Of a stretch of DNA of 64,000 nucleotides, positions 51,858-62,897 are shown in pieces. The stretch's first letter is position 1, and the number at the start of each line of letters is the position of its first letter. Made by a program: the position numbers and the translations under genes. The notes under the pieces are model-generated. The model did no database searches, was not told the origin of the DNA, and saw nothing but the letters and a program-made list of their open reading frames with translations. Source of the stretch: Oscillatoriales cyanobacterium M59_W2019_021 (GTDB lineage: Bacteria > Cyanobacteriota > Cyanobacteriia > Cyanobacteriales > Geitlerinemataceae); contig DVED01000139.1 of NCBI GenBank assembly GCA_015295945.1, positions 50,445 to 114,444 of the forward strand, given 5' to 3'.

Positions 51858-54800
51858 TTTTTTGTCAAATTTATACTCAATAGGCAGGTAAATATCCCAT
51901 TCAGTACCTTGATTAACAACTGAATGGCACTCGATCGACCCGCCGTGTTTTTCTACAATAATTTGGTAGCTAATCGACATTCCTAGACCCGTTCCCTTAC
52001 CAATGGGTTTAGTTGTAAAAAATGGGTCAAAGACTTTGTTTTTGACTTCTTCAGTCATGCCAACGCCATTGTCTGCAATCCGAATACAGACTTGGTTTTC
52101 AGCAATAACTTCAGTGTGAATCCGAATTTGGGGAGTTTTCTGTTGTTCTGTTCCGGGTAAATCTAAAGGTACTCGCACTTCTTCTAAGGCATCGATCGCA
52201 TTATTGAGAATATTGAGAAAGACCTGATTGATTTGGCTGGCATAACAATTCACTTCTGGAAGCTTGCCATACTCTTTGATAACTTGAATTGCCGGACAAT
52301 CTCCTTTTTTTTCAAGCCTGTTTTGTAACAGCATCAAAGAATTCTCAAGTCCTTCATGCAGATCGACTTCTTTCGTATCCGATTCGTCCAAGCGAGAGAA
52401 GTTTCGCAATCCCAGCACGATCTTTTTGATGCGATCGCAACCCATCTTCATCGAATTCATGAGTTTAGGTAAATCGGAAATCAGAAATTCCAGATCGATT
52501 TGCTCGATAGTATCTTGAATCGTGGGTGTGGGTATGGGATACTCTTGCTGATAAACTTCGATCAGGGTTAGTAAGTCTTCAAGATACTCATTAGCATGAA
52601 AAAGATTTCCAGAAATGAAACTCACGGGATTATTGATTTCATGCGCGACCCCAGCAACTAATTGTCCCAATCCCGACATCTTTTCAGATTGAATTAACTG
52701 TGCTTGCGTGCGCTTCAGTTTTTTCAAGGTTTTTTCTAGACACTGATTCTTTTCCTTTAATTCTTGGGTTCTCGCAGCCACTTTTTCTTCCAAATTTTGA
52801 TTGGCATCTTCTAATCGCTCTTTTGCCAACATCAAATCTTGATACAAAGACGCATTTTCTAAGGAAATAGCAGCTTGAGTAGTCAAAAACTTGAGAAAAT
52901 CCAGTCGATCGCGCGTAAAAGCACCTCGCGTTAAGTTATTTTCCAGGTACAGCAAACCGATGGTTTTACCCTGATTGCAGATTGGAGTACACAAGACTGA
53001 TTGAGGTTGGTATTCACAGATGTAAGGGTCGGTAGCAAAAGTTTTGCTTTCAACGGCATCGTCGAGAACGATCGTTTGAGACGTGCGCCAAACATAATGA
53101 ATTAAACCCAAGGGAATGTCAGACGTGGATTGAATGGGAATTGATTGTAGCGATGTAATTTGTAAATCTAGGTCATCACTGTCGGGTTTCGACGCGCGAG
53201 CTTCGATCGCTAGCTCTCCATTGCGGTGTAAAATTAGCGCACCTGTTTGAGCCCCTACATTTTCCAAGAGAATGCGCATCAAAGTTTCGATCGATTGTCT
53301 GAGTTCTAATTCTCCTGATAAGGCTTGAGAGGCTTTAATCACTGTAGCCAAGTCTAGCGCTTCAACGATGCTACTACTACTGGAAAAGCTCGTTGTGGTT
53401 CCACTAAATTTAGGGAGAGAAACGATCGTTGAGTTTGAGTCTTTTAAACCCCAACTTTCCCAAGAGTTGAGAAATGTTAGCAGTTGGGGGTAACGCTGTT
53501 CTAAATCTTTGAGCTTGGCTTTAGCTCCCCAGAGATCGTAGGCATAGTAAGCCTTTTCCATGTAGGATTGAGCGAGGGTTGCATAAGCACGAGTTAGAGA
53601 TGTTTTATCTAACTCCAGGTAAAATTTTGCTGCGAGTTCGTAAGCCAGAGCTTCTTCATGAACAAAATCATTTTTCTTCGCTAACATAATGGAGCGATCG
53701 TACAGTTCGATCGCTTCTAGCTTGTTGCCTAAAACTCGCTGATATTCTGCTTCTATGAGGTAATATTTATTAAGAAAATTCATGGGAGCATGATGCGCCC
53801 ACTTTTTCATTTTTTTTTGATAAGCTGCTACTTTTTCTAGAATTTCCTGTTGCTCTGCTTCATTTCTATCAGTAGAATCAGCTAACCTTGCTAAAGAATC
53901 ATAAAAATGAAATTGCGGAACCACCATTTGTCCAGCAACTCCAGCTAAATACTGCTCCGCATCATTAGCATTATCTATTGCTGTAGCAAAATCTTGCTTA
54001 AAATAACTTAGTATCAAGTTGCTGAAATGGAGGTGAAATAGTCCAGTTACATCATTATCAACAAGTATTTCCGTCTCGTCATATTTCTCTCCAAGTCCGT
54101 TATGCCAATGATAGTCTATTCCTTGTAATCTTAAAATAAGATGTTGGTAAATAGTAGTATAGTTTAAAAAACTCGCTTGCTTGAGACTGTTAATTTTAAC
54201 TTTACACGTAGCAATTTTTTGTTCGACTTGGCTAAGATTTTCACCGCATATATAACTATTAATATTGTAATATAGCAGAGAGTAGCTAGCAATATTTAAA
54301 TCTCCTGTTTCGAGACTAACAGAGTAAGTTTCTAGAAAAAAATTTGAATTCTTTTTAAAAAAGATAGTCCAGTGTCCTATACCACCGAGATAGGTAAATG
54401 GAACTTTAGCTTTTACACTTTTGTCACTTAAAAACGTCAATAAATCGAGCGATAACTGACCCAACTTACTGCCTAATTCTATATTTTCTAAAACTCCACA
54501 AAGTACAAATCCATAAGTTACATAAGCTAATGAGGATAAAGCGGTATTTCCATATCGAAATGACAAGTTTAACTGTTGAAACAGAATTGGAAAAAATAGA
54601 TTGGGAACAGCTTGATAGGCAAGTTGAATAGTATTAGAAAGAATACGCATTCCTGCTAGCATTTGAGGATCTTGCATTTCGGGGAGATGGAGCAAGTCTT
54701 CCATCGACCGATCGGCTAGCTTGGTTTGGATATCCGCTAAGGCTTGTTGCGTGTCCGCTTCGGTGGGAGATTCGGGTAGATCGATCCCGAGCAACTTTAA

Positions 54801-57494
54801 AATGCTCAATCCCGTTTGAACGGCTTCTAAAGATTTGTTTTGAGCGCCTAAAGCTTTAATTTGAATTTCGTAAACTGGAATCTGATCGAGCAAAGATCGC
54901 GCATTGTTTTGCACGATCTCGATCGCCGCTTCCATGAGATCGAACTCGCCACTTAAATACGCCGCTTCGGCAGCCGTTTCATACAACTTCAACGTTAAAT
55001 CGTACTCAGCTTCCCAACTATCGCTTGCCAGGAGTTGGATGCCAGTATTGAGATAATTTAATGCCGAGTCGTAAGTAATCGATGAGATCGCTTTTTGTCC
55101 GGCAGCTAAATTTAACTGAGACAGTTCGGTTCGATCGCCCTTGGCTTCAATTAACTCCATCCCGAGATTGAGATGGTTGACAATTTCAAATAAAGTTTCA
55201 CTTTGACGGTTTAAATCAGTCTTAGCTTTGAGAAGTTGACCGATTTTCAAATGCACCGATTGCTGGCGATCGCCCCCAATAGTGGAATAAGCAGCCTGCT
55301 GAACGCGATCGTGAAGAAATTGATAGTTCGAGAATGAGTAATGAGTCATCGGTAACGGGCAAATTTCCGATCGATTAAACTGATAGGTTTGACTCATCGG
55401 CACGATTAACTCAGCTTGCAAAGCGTGCCATAAAGCCTGAGAAATCACCTCGGCATTTTGTTCGCAAACGATCGCCAGCGTTTCCAAATCGAATCGGTTG
55501 CCCATACAAGCGGCAAACTGCAAAACCTCTTGCGTTTCTTCCGGCAACTTCTGCAACTGTGCCGCCATAAACTCAACCACATCATCGCTCAGTGCCATCG
55601 ATCGCACCTGAGTTAAATCGCACTCCCAATACTGATGTTCTCGATTGAAATAGATCAGATTTTCATCGTACAGCGCGTGCAAAAATTGACGGCTAAAAAA
55701 GGGATTGCTTTGAGTTTTCGCCTCCACCAATTGGGTCAAAGGCAAAGCAATGTCGAGGGGACATCCCAAGGTATCGGCAATCAAACGATTGAGGTCTTCT
55801 TGTTGCAATGGGGTCAGAGTTATCGTATTCACCGTCACCCCAGCTTTGCGAATTTCCTCGATCGCCAGCATTGCCGGATGTGCGGGAGACACTTCATTAT
55901 CCCGATACGCACCCAACAGCAAGAAATGGTGCAGATCCGAATTGCCCATCAAAACTTGCAAAAATTGCAATGACGCCACATCAGCCCACTGCAAGTCATC
56001 CAAAAACATCACCAGGGGATGTTCGGCACTGGGAAACACCTGGATAAACTTCCCGAAAATCCAGTTAAAGCGATTTTGGGTGGCAATCTCATCTAATTCC
56101 GGTACTTCAGGCTGTTTGCCGATCAGGTATTCCAGTTCGGGAATCACGTCGATCACCACCTGACCGCTTTCGCCCACAGCTTCCAAAATTTTAGCTTTCC
56201 ACGCTTCCACCTCTGCCGGACTTTCTGTCAGCAATTGCTCGATTAAATCTTTCAAAGCGCGAACCAGTGCGGAAAAGGGAATATCCCGCTGAAACTGGTC
56301 GAATTTTCCCTTAATAAAGTATCCCCGCGACGCCACGATCGGTTTGTGGATTTCGTTGATAACGGCGGTTTTGCCGATCCCAGAAAATCCGGTGACGAGC
56401 ATGACTTCGCTTTTGGGGTTTGGAGTTTGGGGTTTGGGGTTTGGGGGTAAACCGTTAGCGGACGAACACTGTAGACTGTAGACCTTAGATTTTACTTCCT
56501 GGAAAGGCTTTACTCTGACATCAGATGTTCCGGCGACCCGTGCGAATGCTTGTAACAGCGTTTCGACTTCCCGTTCCCGTCCGTAGAGTTTTTCAGGAAT
56601 CAGGAAGCGATCGGCTCGATCGTGCATTCCTAACTCGAGCAGTTCGATTTTACCCGTTTCTTTCCATTGGTACAAACATTGCTCTAAATCGAACTTCAAC
56701 CCTAACGCGCTTTGATAGCGGTCTTCGGGATTTTTCGCCATCAATTTTCGGACGATGTTCGATAGTGCGGCGGGAATATCTTCCCGTTTGCTCGCCAGAG
56801 GTTGGGGATGCCGTGCCAGATGGCAGTGCAGCAACTCCATGGGATCGTGGCATTGAAACGGTAACTCTCCGGCGAGGAGTTCGTAAAACGCGATGCCAAG
56901 GGAATAAAAGTCAGTACGATAGTCGATGCCGCGATTCATGCGTCCGGTTTGTTCCGGCGACAAGTATGCCAGCGTTCCCTCGAGTACGTTAGGATGTTTG
57001 ACGGTTTGGGTTTCTCGGGGAAGGACGGAGGCAATGCTGAAGTCGATGAGTTTGACTTGCTTCGTATCTGGATGGATCAGGATATTGGCAGGTTTGATAT
57101 CTTTGTGGACGATCCAATTACGATGCAAACCGTCGAGAATTTGGGCAATTTGAACGGCGATCGTCAGGAAATCGGCGATCGTCAGTGGTCTGCGATTCCC
57201 TTGATACTCTCGCCACTTCTGAAGAGAAATCGAGCCGTCATCTTCCATCACCAAAAGATAGCCATTTTGGTAATTCTCCAAACTGCACGGCTTGACAATT
57301 CCTGGTAAATCGTGAGGTTGAAGGAGTGCGTACTGATGGCGGAATAAGGCTAGCTCTTTTAAACTGGGTAATTCTTTTTTGAGAAGTTTGAGAATGACGG
57401 GTTGTCCGTCGGACTCGCGCTGTCCTCGATAGACGATGGTTTTCGATCCTTCGTAAACTAGCTCGCGAACTTTATACCCAGGAATTGCCTTCAT
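51849..57494 (-). CDS. Ser/Thr kinase - AAA ATPase - GAF - histidine kinase multidomain protein
   Basis: An 1881-residue signalling protein. It has a Ser/Thr-kinase-like domain (1-275: Lys36, HKDIKPAN with Asp132, DFS in place of DFG at 151-153) and an AAA_16/STAND ATPase (about 300-700, Walker A GFSGIGKT at 369-376, Walker [13 protein letters not shown]). A long TPR-like helical region (about 720-1350), GAF (about 1410-1560), coiled coil, HisKA (His1618 in VAHEINNP) and HATPase ([14 protein letters not shown]) follow. Such proteins occur in filamentous cyanobacteria as combined kinases (HstK type). No receiver domain is attached and no response regulator is adjacent. Residues about 326-362 are a low-complexity insert partly encoded by TTTGGGG repeats. 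Confidence 0.9.
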   Translation of the reverse strand: MKAIPGYKVRELVYEGSKTIVYRGQRESDGQPVILKLLKKELPSLKELALFRHQYALLQPHDLPGIVKPCSLENYQNGYLLVMEDDGSISLQKWREYQGNRRPLTIADFLTIAVQIAQILDGLHRNWIVHKDIKPANILIHPDTKQVKLIDFSIASVLPRETQTVKHPNVLEGTLAYLSPEQTGRMNRGIDYRTDFYSLGIAFYELLAGELPFQCHDPMELLHCHLARHPQPLASKREDIPAALSNIVRKLMAKNPEDRYQSALGLKFDLEQCLYQWKETGKIELLELGMHDRADRFLIPEKLYGREREVETLLQAFARVAGTSDVRVKPFQEVKSKVYSLQCSSANGLPPNPKPQTPNPKSEVMLVTGFSGIGKTAVINEIHKPIVASRGYFIKGKFDQFQRDIPFSALVRALKDLIEQLLTESPAEVEAWKAKILEAVGESGQVVIDVIPELEYLIGKQPEVPELDEIATQNRFNWIFGKFIQVFPSAEHPLVMFLDDLQWADVASLQFLQVLMGNSDLHHFLLLGAYRDNEVSPAHPAMLAIEEIRKAGVTVNTITLTPLQQEDLNRLIADTLGCPLDIALPLTQLVEAKTQSNPFFSRQFLHALYDENLIYFNREHQYWECDLTQVRSMALSDDVVEFMAAQLQKLPEETQEVLQFAACMGNRFDLETLAIVCEQNAEVISQALWHALQAELIVPMSQTYQFNRSEICPLPMTHYSFSNYQFLHDRVQQAAYSTIGGDRQQSVHLKIGQLLKAKTDLNRQSETLFEIVNHLNLGMELIEAKGDRTELSQLNLAAGQKAISSITYDSALNYLNTGIQLLASDSWEAEYDLTLKLYETAAEAAYLSGEFDLMEAAIEIVQNNARSLLDQIPVYEIQIKALGAQNKSLEAVQTGLSILKLLGIDLPESPTEADTQQALADIQTKLADRSMEDLLHLPEMQDPQMLAGMRILSNTIQLAYQAVPNLFFPILFQQLNLSFRYGNTALSSLAYVTYGFVLCGVLENIELGSKLGQLSLDLLTFLSDKSVKAKVPFTYLGGIGHWTIFFKKNSNFFLETYSVSLETGDLNIASYSLLYYNINSYICGENLSQVEQKIATCKVKINSLKQASFLNYTTIYQHLILRLQGIDYHWHNGLGEKYDETEILVDNDVTGLFHLHFSNLILSYFKQDFATAIDNANDAEQYLAGVAGQMVVPQFHFYDSLARLADSTDRNEAEQQEILEKVAAYQKKMKKWAHHAPMNFLNKYYLIEAEYQRVLGNKLEAIELYDRSIMLAKKNDFVHEEALAYELAAKFYLELDKTSLTRAYATLAQSYMEKAYYAYDLWGAKAKLKDLEQRYPQLLTFLNSWESWGLKDSNSTIVSLPKFSGTTTSFSSSSSIVEALDLATVIKASQALSGELELRQSIETLMRILLENVGAQTGALILHRNGELAIEARASKPDSDDLDLQITSLQSIPIQSTSDIPLGLIHYVWRTSQTIVLDDAVESKTFATDPYICEYQPQSVLCTPICNQGKTIGLLYLENNLTRGAFTRDRLDFLKFLTTQAAISLENASLYQDLMLAKERLEDANQNLEEKVAARTQELKEKNQCLEKTLKKLKRTQAQLIQSEKMSGLGQLVAGVAHEINNPVSFISGNLFHANEYLEDLLTLIEVYQQEYPIPTPTIQDTIEQIDLEFLISDLPKLMNSMKMGCDRIKKIVLGLRNFSRLDESDTKEVDLHEGLENSLMLLQNRLEKKGDCPAIQVIKEYGKLPEVNCYASQINQVFLNILNNAIDALEEVRVPLDLPGTEQQKTPQIRIHTEVIAENQVCIRIADNGVGMTEEVKNKVFDPFFTTKPIGKGTGLGMSISYQIIVEKHGGSIECHSVVNQGTEWDIYLPIEYKFDKKSN
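56412..56446. repeat. Five tandem TTTGGGG heptamers inside the kinase gene
   Basis: Units run at 56412, 56419 (TTTGGAG), 56426, 56433 and 56440. On the coding strand they give the Pro/Asn/Lys-rich [11 protein letters not shown] between the kinase and ATPase domains. Thirty-five bases is not a multiple of three, so flanking changes must have kept the frame. Confidence 0.85.
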
Positions 57495-58030
57495 ATCGCA
57501 TGCTGTTGTATAATCCTAATTCCAAACTAGCCTAACTTTTTGAAATGTAAACCCGATCGCGATCGCCTTTCAGGTGTGATCGCGATCGCAGGCTATTTCC
57601 CGCAAATCGACTATCTGCCAGTTTTTAAGCTGAACGCGATCGCCGTGGAAATCGCCATTCTCATCGCCACTTTTGCTCAAATTTAGGACGATCGATTGAA
57701 ATCCGAATCCGCATTTTTACGTAGTTTTTTCTGGTTTCGATCCTCAAAACTCGTGTTTTTGATATTGATTGGCTTCTCCTGATCTTCGATTTACACAACC
57801 GGGACTGTCGATCGCCAAAATCATCCATCAATTTTTGACAGAAAAATGGGTAAAATCGGCATTATTAACCAATTTAAACCAGAAATTTAAATTGTCATCC
57901 CCTTCTGACTTCAAGAAAGTCGATCGGGACATTTGTCTCCAAAATCCGCACCGGTAACAGAGAAATTGTCGGGTAAGCAGTTTTTCGATCGAGATGTGAA
58001 TCTTACGCGCCCGATCGAACTGCCCACCCG
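57495..58030. other. Intergenic region, no gene recognised
   Basis: About 540 bp upstream of the large kinase. It contains two copies of GATCGCGATCGC (about 57556-57592) and HIP1-like words. The one open frame (57769-57957) lacks a ribosome-binding site and recognisable content. Nothing else is supported. Confidence 0.5.
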
Positions 58031-58063
58031 ACTTATGACTTATGACTTATGACTTATGACTTA
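58031..58063. repeat. ACTTATG heptamer repeat at a gene end
   Basis: There are 4.7 copies of ACTTATG. On the minus strand they encode the last residues (SHKS) and the stop of the DUF2079 protein. Confidence 0.85.
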
Positions 58064-59675
58064 ATAACGGCGCGGTTTCCTCCACAAATGCCTGCCAAGC
58101 CGCCAGCGCGTCCGCATTCGAGGCGATCCCCCGTTGGAGTAAAACCGCGCCATCGCGAAAATCGAGAACGCCGTATTCTCCCGTCCCTATCAAATTGGAG
58201 ATTTGGGGAACGATGGTTTGAAACAGTTCGCGATCGACCTTAAAAGCGGGTAGATATTGCCGTAACTGCCACAAATCGGCGATCGCATAGTCCACCCGCA
58301 CCACTTGGCCCGAATCGTCGCGCAACTCCAACATCGGCAAGCGCAACAACTCCCGACGACTGGACAGGTGAGGAATCAAGTAAGTCGTTGCCGTAACGCT
58401 AGCATCGGGGGGAATTTGCGCCAACAGCGGATAAAGCTGACTTGCGTGTTTCCACTGAGACGTCAGGGGGACGAACACCCGAGGTTGGAACGAGTCGGGG
58501 ATGACAAACGACAGCGTGCGGTTGGGATTGGAAACCAGGGTAATCATCACCGACAGCACCATGCACCCCACCCAAAACCGCCGAAATGCCACCTTCTTAA
58601 ACCGGAAAGAATGCGCCGACCACCAGAGAATCGCGCCGTAAAATAGCCCCGGAACCACCGTCATCGCGTAGCGAATGTTAATCGACAGAACCGTCTCTCC
58701 CTTGCCGATAAACAGCTTAAACAGGGGAAATCCAGCGATCGCCCAAGCTGCCGGAGAAATTGCCGGAACGAACGCCAATGGCAACCACTGACCCAGCAAA
58801 TACAACAGCGTGCGATCGACAGGCGTCACCAACTCCCCCACCAACCGGAACGGATTGCTGAGAATCCCCCAGATAATATCCACCGAAGACGCCTCCTCTT
58901 TTCCCGGCGCGTACTGACCGAAGCGTTCCAACATAAACCGCTTGGAAATATCCTCGGAAAACAGCGGCATGATCGCCGTGGTCAGCAGCACCATGTAGCC
59001 GAAACTGAGGGTACACAGCGCCAACCCGGTACGCGGATAGCGCCGACTGAGTACCAAGTAAACCCCAATCCCGAACAACCCGATCCCCGCATCTTCGCGC
59101 ACCAACAAAATCACCGGAACCAACAGCCAAAAGAGCCACCACCAGCGCTTTTCCATTGCCAGGAGCAAGCTAAAGACAAACAGGGGAATTTGACAGATAT
59201 CGTGAAAATTGCCCAAAGTCGGACCGAGGATGGCATTAGCCGCGTAGAAACTGAGGGTCATAAACGCGGCAACTGGCGATTCCACGTGCTGCCGCGCCAA
59301 GAAATACAACACGATCCCCGCCGCCGTCACCAACACCACCTGCAACACGCTCAACGTCAACGGAGAGGGAAACAACGCATAAATCGGCAGCCATAACAGC
59401 AATGCCGGGGTAAAATGCTGTCCTAAACGGTGATAAAACACCTCCGGCACTTCTCCGGCATGAATGACATTGGTAGACAGCGACGACGACAGCGAACTCT
59501 GAAAAAAGCGACCGTGGGCATTATTCCAGAAGACCTGATTGAAAATGCCCTGGTCGTAGGAGGCGTAGAACGTGTAGTAGCGATGGACGACCAGAATCAG
59601 GCAGAACCCAAAAAAGGCGATCGCCCCTGCTAGCATCAATCGAAACCAAGGATTTTTAGATCCGTCGATCGCCAT
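58047..59675 (-). CDS. DUF2079 membrane protein
   Basis: A 542-residue polytopic membrane protein with about ten hydrophobic segments. The N-terminal periplasmic loop YTFYASYDQGIFNQVFWNN and GQHFTPALLLWLPIYALFPSP are hallmarks of the DUF2079 family. Its topology resembles GT-C glycosyltransferases, but no activity is established. The ATG at 59673-59675 is preferred; an ATG at 59760-59762 would add 29 residues, and both are possible. The C-terminal SHKS is repeat-encoded. Divergent from sasA. Confidence 0.83.
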   Translation of the reverse strand: MAIDGSKNPWFRLMLAGAIAFFGFCLILVVHRYYTFYASYDQGIFNQVFWNNAHGRFFQSSLSSSLSTNVIHAGEVPEVFYHRLGQHFTPALLLWLPIYALFPSPLTLSVLQVVLVTAAGIVLYFLARQHVESPVAAFMTLSFYAANAILGPTLGNFHDICQIPLFVFSLLLAMEKRWWWLFWLLVPVILLVREDAGIGLFGIGVYLVLSRRYPRTGLALCTLSFGYMVLLTTAIMPLFSEDISKRFMLERFGQYAPGKEEASSVDIIWGILSNPFRLVGELVTPVDRTLLYLLGQWLPLAFVPAISPAAWAIAGFPLFKLFIGKGETVLSINIRYAMTVVPGLFYGAILWWSAHSFRFKKVAFRRFWVGCMVLSVMITLVSNPNRTLSFVIPDSFQPRVFVPLTSQWKHASQLYPLLAQIPPDASVTATTYLIPHLSSRRELLRLPMLELRDDSGQVVRVDYAIADLWQLRQYLPAFKVDRELFQTIVPQISNLIGTGEYGVLDFRDGAVLLQRGIASNADALAAWQAFVEETAPLLSHKS

Positions 59676-59798
59676 TACCCAGTTACTCCGTCGAAAAGCT
59701 AAAGAAGATATTAAGCTAAAAGGTAAAGTAATTTCATTCGCCTCGGGTAAACCGCAATCCATCGCACCTTAGATTTTTCCCCTCCCAGTCGAGACCAT

Positions 59799-60965
59799 AT
59801 GCCCGTATCTGGTTCCCAACCTCATCCCTCAGACGCCGCTTTACAGCTTCTCCTGTTTGTCGATCGGCGTCCGAGTTCTTGGGAGCAGTTGCGGAGCGTG
59901 CGCCGCTACCTCCAAGACGCCAAAATCAACTTCGACTACGATCTCGAAGTCATCGAAGTGGGAGATAAACCTTACCTTGCCGAGCATTTTAAACTCATTG
60001 CCACCCCGGCACTGATCAAAATCCATCCCAAACCCCAACAAACCCTCGCGGGAAGTAACTTAGTCGAACAACTCGATCGCCACTGGTCGCGCTGGCGGCG
60101 ATCGGTCGAAGACTACCTCAACAATCCCTCGGCTCAGAGCGAAACCGAGGCTTCCCCCGAAAGTGCCATGGATTTCGTCACCAACTCCAGCCAACTGATG
60201 CAGCTTTCCGACGAAGTTTTCCGGCTTCAGCGCGAAAATGAAGAACTGCAAGAACAGTTACGCTTTAAAGAGCGATTGATTTCCATTCTCGCTCACGAAC
60301 TCCGCAATCCCCTCACAGCAGCATCTTTGGCGATCGAAACCCTCGAATCGGTCATTCCCAAAAGCGAAGGCGACATTCTGCCCTTATCCCCCCAACGCAT
60401 GAGCGATCTGTTCGATCGCGCGCGCACCCAAACCCGCCTAATCGAAAAAACGATCTCCGATATCCTGCAAGCCTCTCAAGGCGAATCCCAACTCAAAATT
60501 CAGCCCAAATCTCTAAATTTGGGTCGCCTGTGCCGAGAGGCAGTTTCCCAACAGCAAAAGCGGCTGCAAGCCAAATCCCTCAAACTCAAAACCGACATTC
60601 CCAACGATCTCCCCCGAGCTTACGCCGATGGCGAACGCATCCGTCAAGTCGTCCTCAATTTGTTAGACAATGCCATTAAATACACCCCCGCCGAAGGCTC
60701 GATCAAACTTGCCATCCTCCACCGCACCGCCCAAAAAATCCAAGTGAGCGTCAGCGACACCGGACCGGGTATCCCCCTGGAAAATCAACAGACCATATTT
60801 GAAGACCGATTTCGGCTCCAGCGCGATCGCGGTATCGAAGGCTACGGCATCGGCTTAGCCCTCTGCCAGCGCATCGTCCGGGCTCACTACGGGCAAATTT
60901 GGGTCGATTCCGTTCCCGAAAAAGGCAGTTGCTTCCACTTCACCCTTCCCGTTTATCCTAAGTAA
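59799..60965 (+). CDS. sasA: Circadian clock output histidine kinase SasA
   Basis: A 388-residue kinase. The N-terminal KaiB-like thioredoxin domain (about 14-100: LQLLLFVDRRPSSWEQLRSV, LIATPALIKIHP) binds KaiC. A coiled coil (135-158), HisKA with His166 in LAHELRNPL, and HATPase with NLLDNAIKYTP, DTGPGIP and GYGIGLALCQRIV follow. SasA phosphorylates RpaA to time global transcription. Length and architecture fit the family. It is single-copy here and away from any kai gene, which is common. Confidence 0.95.
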   Translation: MPVSGSQPHPSDAALQLLLFVDRRPSSWEQLRSVRRYLQDAKINFDYDLEVIEVGDKPYLAEHFKLIATPALIKIHPKPQQTLAGSNLVEQLDRHWSRWRRSVEDYLNNPSAQSETEASPESAMDFVTNSSQLMQLSDEVFRLQRENEELQEQLRFKERLISILAHELRNPLTAASLAIETLESVIPKSEGDILPLSPQRMSDLFDRARTQTRLIEKTISDILQASQGESQLKIQPKSLNLGRLCREAVSQQQKRLQAKSLKLKTDIPNDLPRAYADGERIRQVVLNLLDNAIKYTPAEGSIKLAILHRTAQKIQVSVSDTGPGIPLENQQTIFEDRFRLQRDRGIEGYGIGLALCQRIVRAHYGQIWVDSVPEKGSCFHFTLPVYPK

Positions 60966-60967
60966 AT

Positions 60968-61090
60968 CAGGAGTTCAGGAGTTGCAGGAGTTACAGGAGT
61001 TCAGAATAGTGGAGCAGGGGGAGAAGATGTTTGTCCATTACCCATAACCAACCCCAAACCCCCAACACCAAACCCCCAACACCAAATGAC
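60968..61090. repeat. Heptamer/9-mer repeat block between sasA and pgl
   Basis: AGGAGTT/CAGGAGTT units (x4), a GGAGCAGGGGGAG word like the 9-mer at 21315, then CCCCAAACCCCCAACA units x2 and TGACCCATGAC. The last unit holds the pgl start codon. Confidence 0.8.
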
Positions 61091-61092
61091 CC

Positions 61093-61812
61093 ATGACAAA
61101 AATTGAAATCCTAGCCGATAAAACTGCGTTGGTCGATCGAGCCAAGGAACTCGTCCTCGCCCAAATCGAAACAACATTAGCCGAACGCGATCGCTTTACC
61201 ATCGCCCTTTCCGGCGGCAGTACCCCCAAACCCCTGTATGAAGCACTGGCTGCCGAAGACTTACCGTGGGAGAAAATCCACGTTTTTTGGGGCGACGAAC
61301 GCTACGTCCCCCCCACCCATCCCGACAGTAACGAAAAAATGGCGCGGGAAGCTTGGCTCGACCGGGTTGCCATCCCCCCGGAAAATATCCATCCCATGCC
61401 CACAGGAGCGGGCGATCCGGCGATCGACGCTCAAACCCACGATCTCGAGCTTCAAGCCTTTTTCGGGCTGTCTGACGGCGAATTTCCCCGCTTTGATGTC
61501 ATGCTTTTGGGCATGGGGGACGACGGACATACTGCCTCTTTATTTCCCCATACCGAAGCCTTACAAGTGTGCGATCGCCTCGTCACCGTAGGCAACAAAG
61601 ACGGACAACCCCGGATCACCCTCACGATCCCCGTGTTGAACCGATCACGCTGCATCCTCTTTCTCGTCGCTGGAGCCAACAAACAAACCGCCCTACGAGA
61701 AGTCTTCGCCCCCGAAGGAGACTCGCAATCCTACCCATCTCGCTTCATTCAACCCCAAGATGGGGAACTTTTTTGGTTGCTCGATGAAGCGGCGGGAGGC
61801 TTTATTAAGTAA
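61093..61812 (+). CDS. pgl: 6-phosphogluconolactonase
   Basis: A 239-residue enzyme of the oxidative pentose phosphate pathway, hydrolysing 6-phosphogluconolactone. It has ALSGGSTPKPLYEAL, FWGDERYVPPTHPDSN and LLGMGDDGHTASLFPH, all conserved in the Pgl/DevB family. The ATG lies in an ATGACCC-ATGACAA repeat unit, so the start could have shifted slightly, but the family begins near here. It is not next to zwf or opcA in this window. Confidence 0.95.
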   Translation: MTKIEILADKTALVDRAKELVLAQIETTLAERDRFTIALSGGSTPKPLYEALAAEDLPWEKIHVFWGDERYVPPTHPDSNEKMAREAWLDRVAIPPENIHPMPTGAGDPAIDAQTHDLELQAFFGLSDGEFPRFDVMLLGMGDDGHTASLFPHTEALQVCDRLVTVGNKDGQPRITLTIPVLNRSRCILFLVAGANKQTALREVFAPEGDSQSYPSRFIQPQDGELFWLLDEAAGGFIK

Positions 61813-61935
61813 TAAGTAATAAGTGGTTGTTTGGGTGTTGGTCACTGGTCATTTGGTGTTAGGGGTTGGGGGTTTGGGGTTTGTCATTGCTAGTTGCTAG
61901 TTTCTTCTCCCCCGGCTTCCCCTGCTCAAGACTGC
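61803..61935. repeat. Heptamer repeat block after pgl
   Basis: AATAAGT x2, GGTCATTTGG, GGGGTTG/GGGGTTT units, TTGCTAG x2 and CTCCCCCGGCTTCCCCTGCTC words. They mix the same families as seen at 18215, 21254, 46893 and 60968. 61936-62135 after it shows no further feature except the likely promoter side of the next gene. Confidence 0.75.
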
Positions 61936-62135
61936 TCTCTTTGCACAACTGGTCACTTTCCCCTGTAACGCCTTAGAAACAAAGAGATCGGACATCCCGA
62001 TCGAGGGTGATACAATGGGCGATGAGTTGCGAGCCGATCGCCCGTTCGAGTGGCTCGATCGTTCCCCGTCTTTTCATTCCGGGAAACGTTAACCTTTCAC
62101 CGATCGATTGCTCATTCAATGTCTGGGAGCGCAGC

Positions 62136-62780
62136 ATGATTGTCTGCCCGAATTGCGACCATCAAAATCCCGATGGAGCTACCGTTTGCGAAGCCTGCTA
62201 CACGCCCTTACCGACGATGACCGCGTGTCCCCACTGCGGTGCGTCCCTGCAAGCCGATGCCAGCTTTTGCGGACAGTGCGGATCTAGCCTCAGCAGTCCC
62301 TCCTCGGGTGCTGACGTAGTTCCCGAAGCTGCCCTCGAACCAACCCTCGTTCCCGGAACCCCTCCCCCAGATCCCGCCAGTCCGCTGCCTGCCCCCCCGA
62401 CCCCAGAGATCGCGCCGAAAGCCTCCACGGGCGTTCCCACCCAGTTACAATCCCGTATGGCGCGGCTGATGCACGTTCAAACCAATACCGTCGTCGAGTT
62501 ACCCGAACGCCTGTCCGTCATTCATATCGGTAAACCTAACAGCAAAGTTCCCCCCGATATCGACGTTTCCGGTTTTCCCCACTCGGATATCGTCTCTCGG
62601 GTTCACGCCAACATTCGCGTGGAAGGCGATGCCTACTATCTCGAAGATACGGGCAGTGCCAACGGCACGTACGTGAATAATTTTCCCTTACCCACTGGGA
62701 ACCGACACCGCCTGCGGGCGGGCGATCGCATTGCCCTGGGCAAAAGCGATCTCGTCACCTTCCTCTTCCAACTCTCCTAA
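62136..62780 (+). CDS. Zinc-ribbon and FHA-domain protein
   Basis: A 214-residue protein. It has two zinc ribbons (CPNCDHQNPDGATVCEAC, 4-21; CPHCGASLQADASFCGQCG, about 29-47), a proline-rich linker and an FHA domain (about 115-210). The FHA domain has the phosphothreonine-binding core SRVHANI and SANGTYVNN. GGGAG precedes the ATG at 62136; a longer frame from 62007 adds non-conserved residues. It probably docks phosphothreonine proteins. Paired with another FHA gene 117 bp downstream. Confidence 0.87.
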   Translation: MIVCPNCDHQNPDGATVCEACYTPLPTMTACPHCGASLQADASFCGQCGSSLSSPSSGADVVPEAALEPTLVPGTPPPDPASPLPAPPTPEIAPKASTGVPTQLQSRMARLMHVQTNTVVELPERLSVIHIGKPNSKVPPDIDVSGFPHSDIVSRVHANIRVEGDAYYLEDTGSANGTYVNNFPLPTGNRHRLRAGDRIALGKSDLVTFLFQLS

Positions 62781-62897
62781 ACGACTCAGACCCCTCGGTA
62801 GACCGATCTATTCAATTCCGACTAACTCATTTATCATAATAGCGATAGCTCCTCTGCTGCGATTGGGCGGCTGCCGACTCAACACCCCATCACCGAT

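Noticed and set aside
57769..57957. 62-codon frame upstream of the large kinase
   Set aside because: No ribosome-binding site, no domain, and it lies in repeat-containing intergenic DNA.
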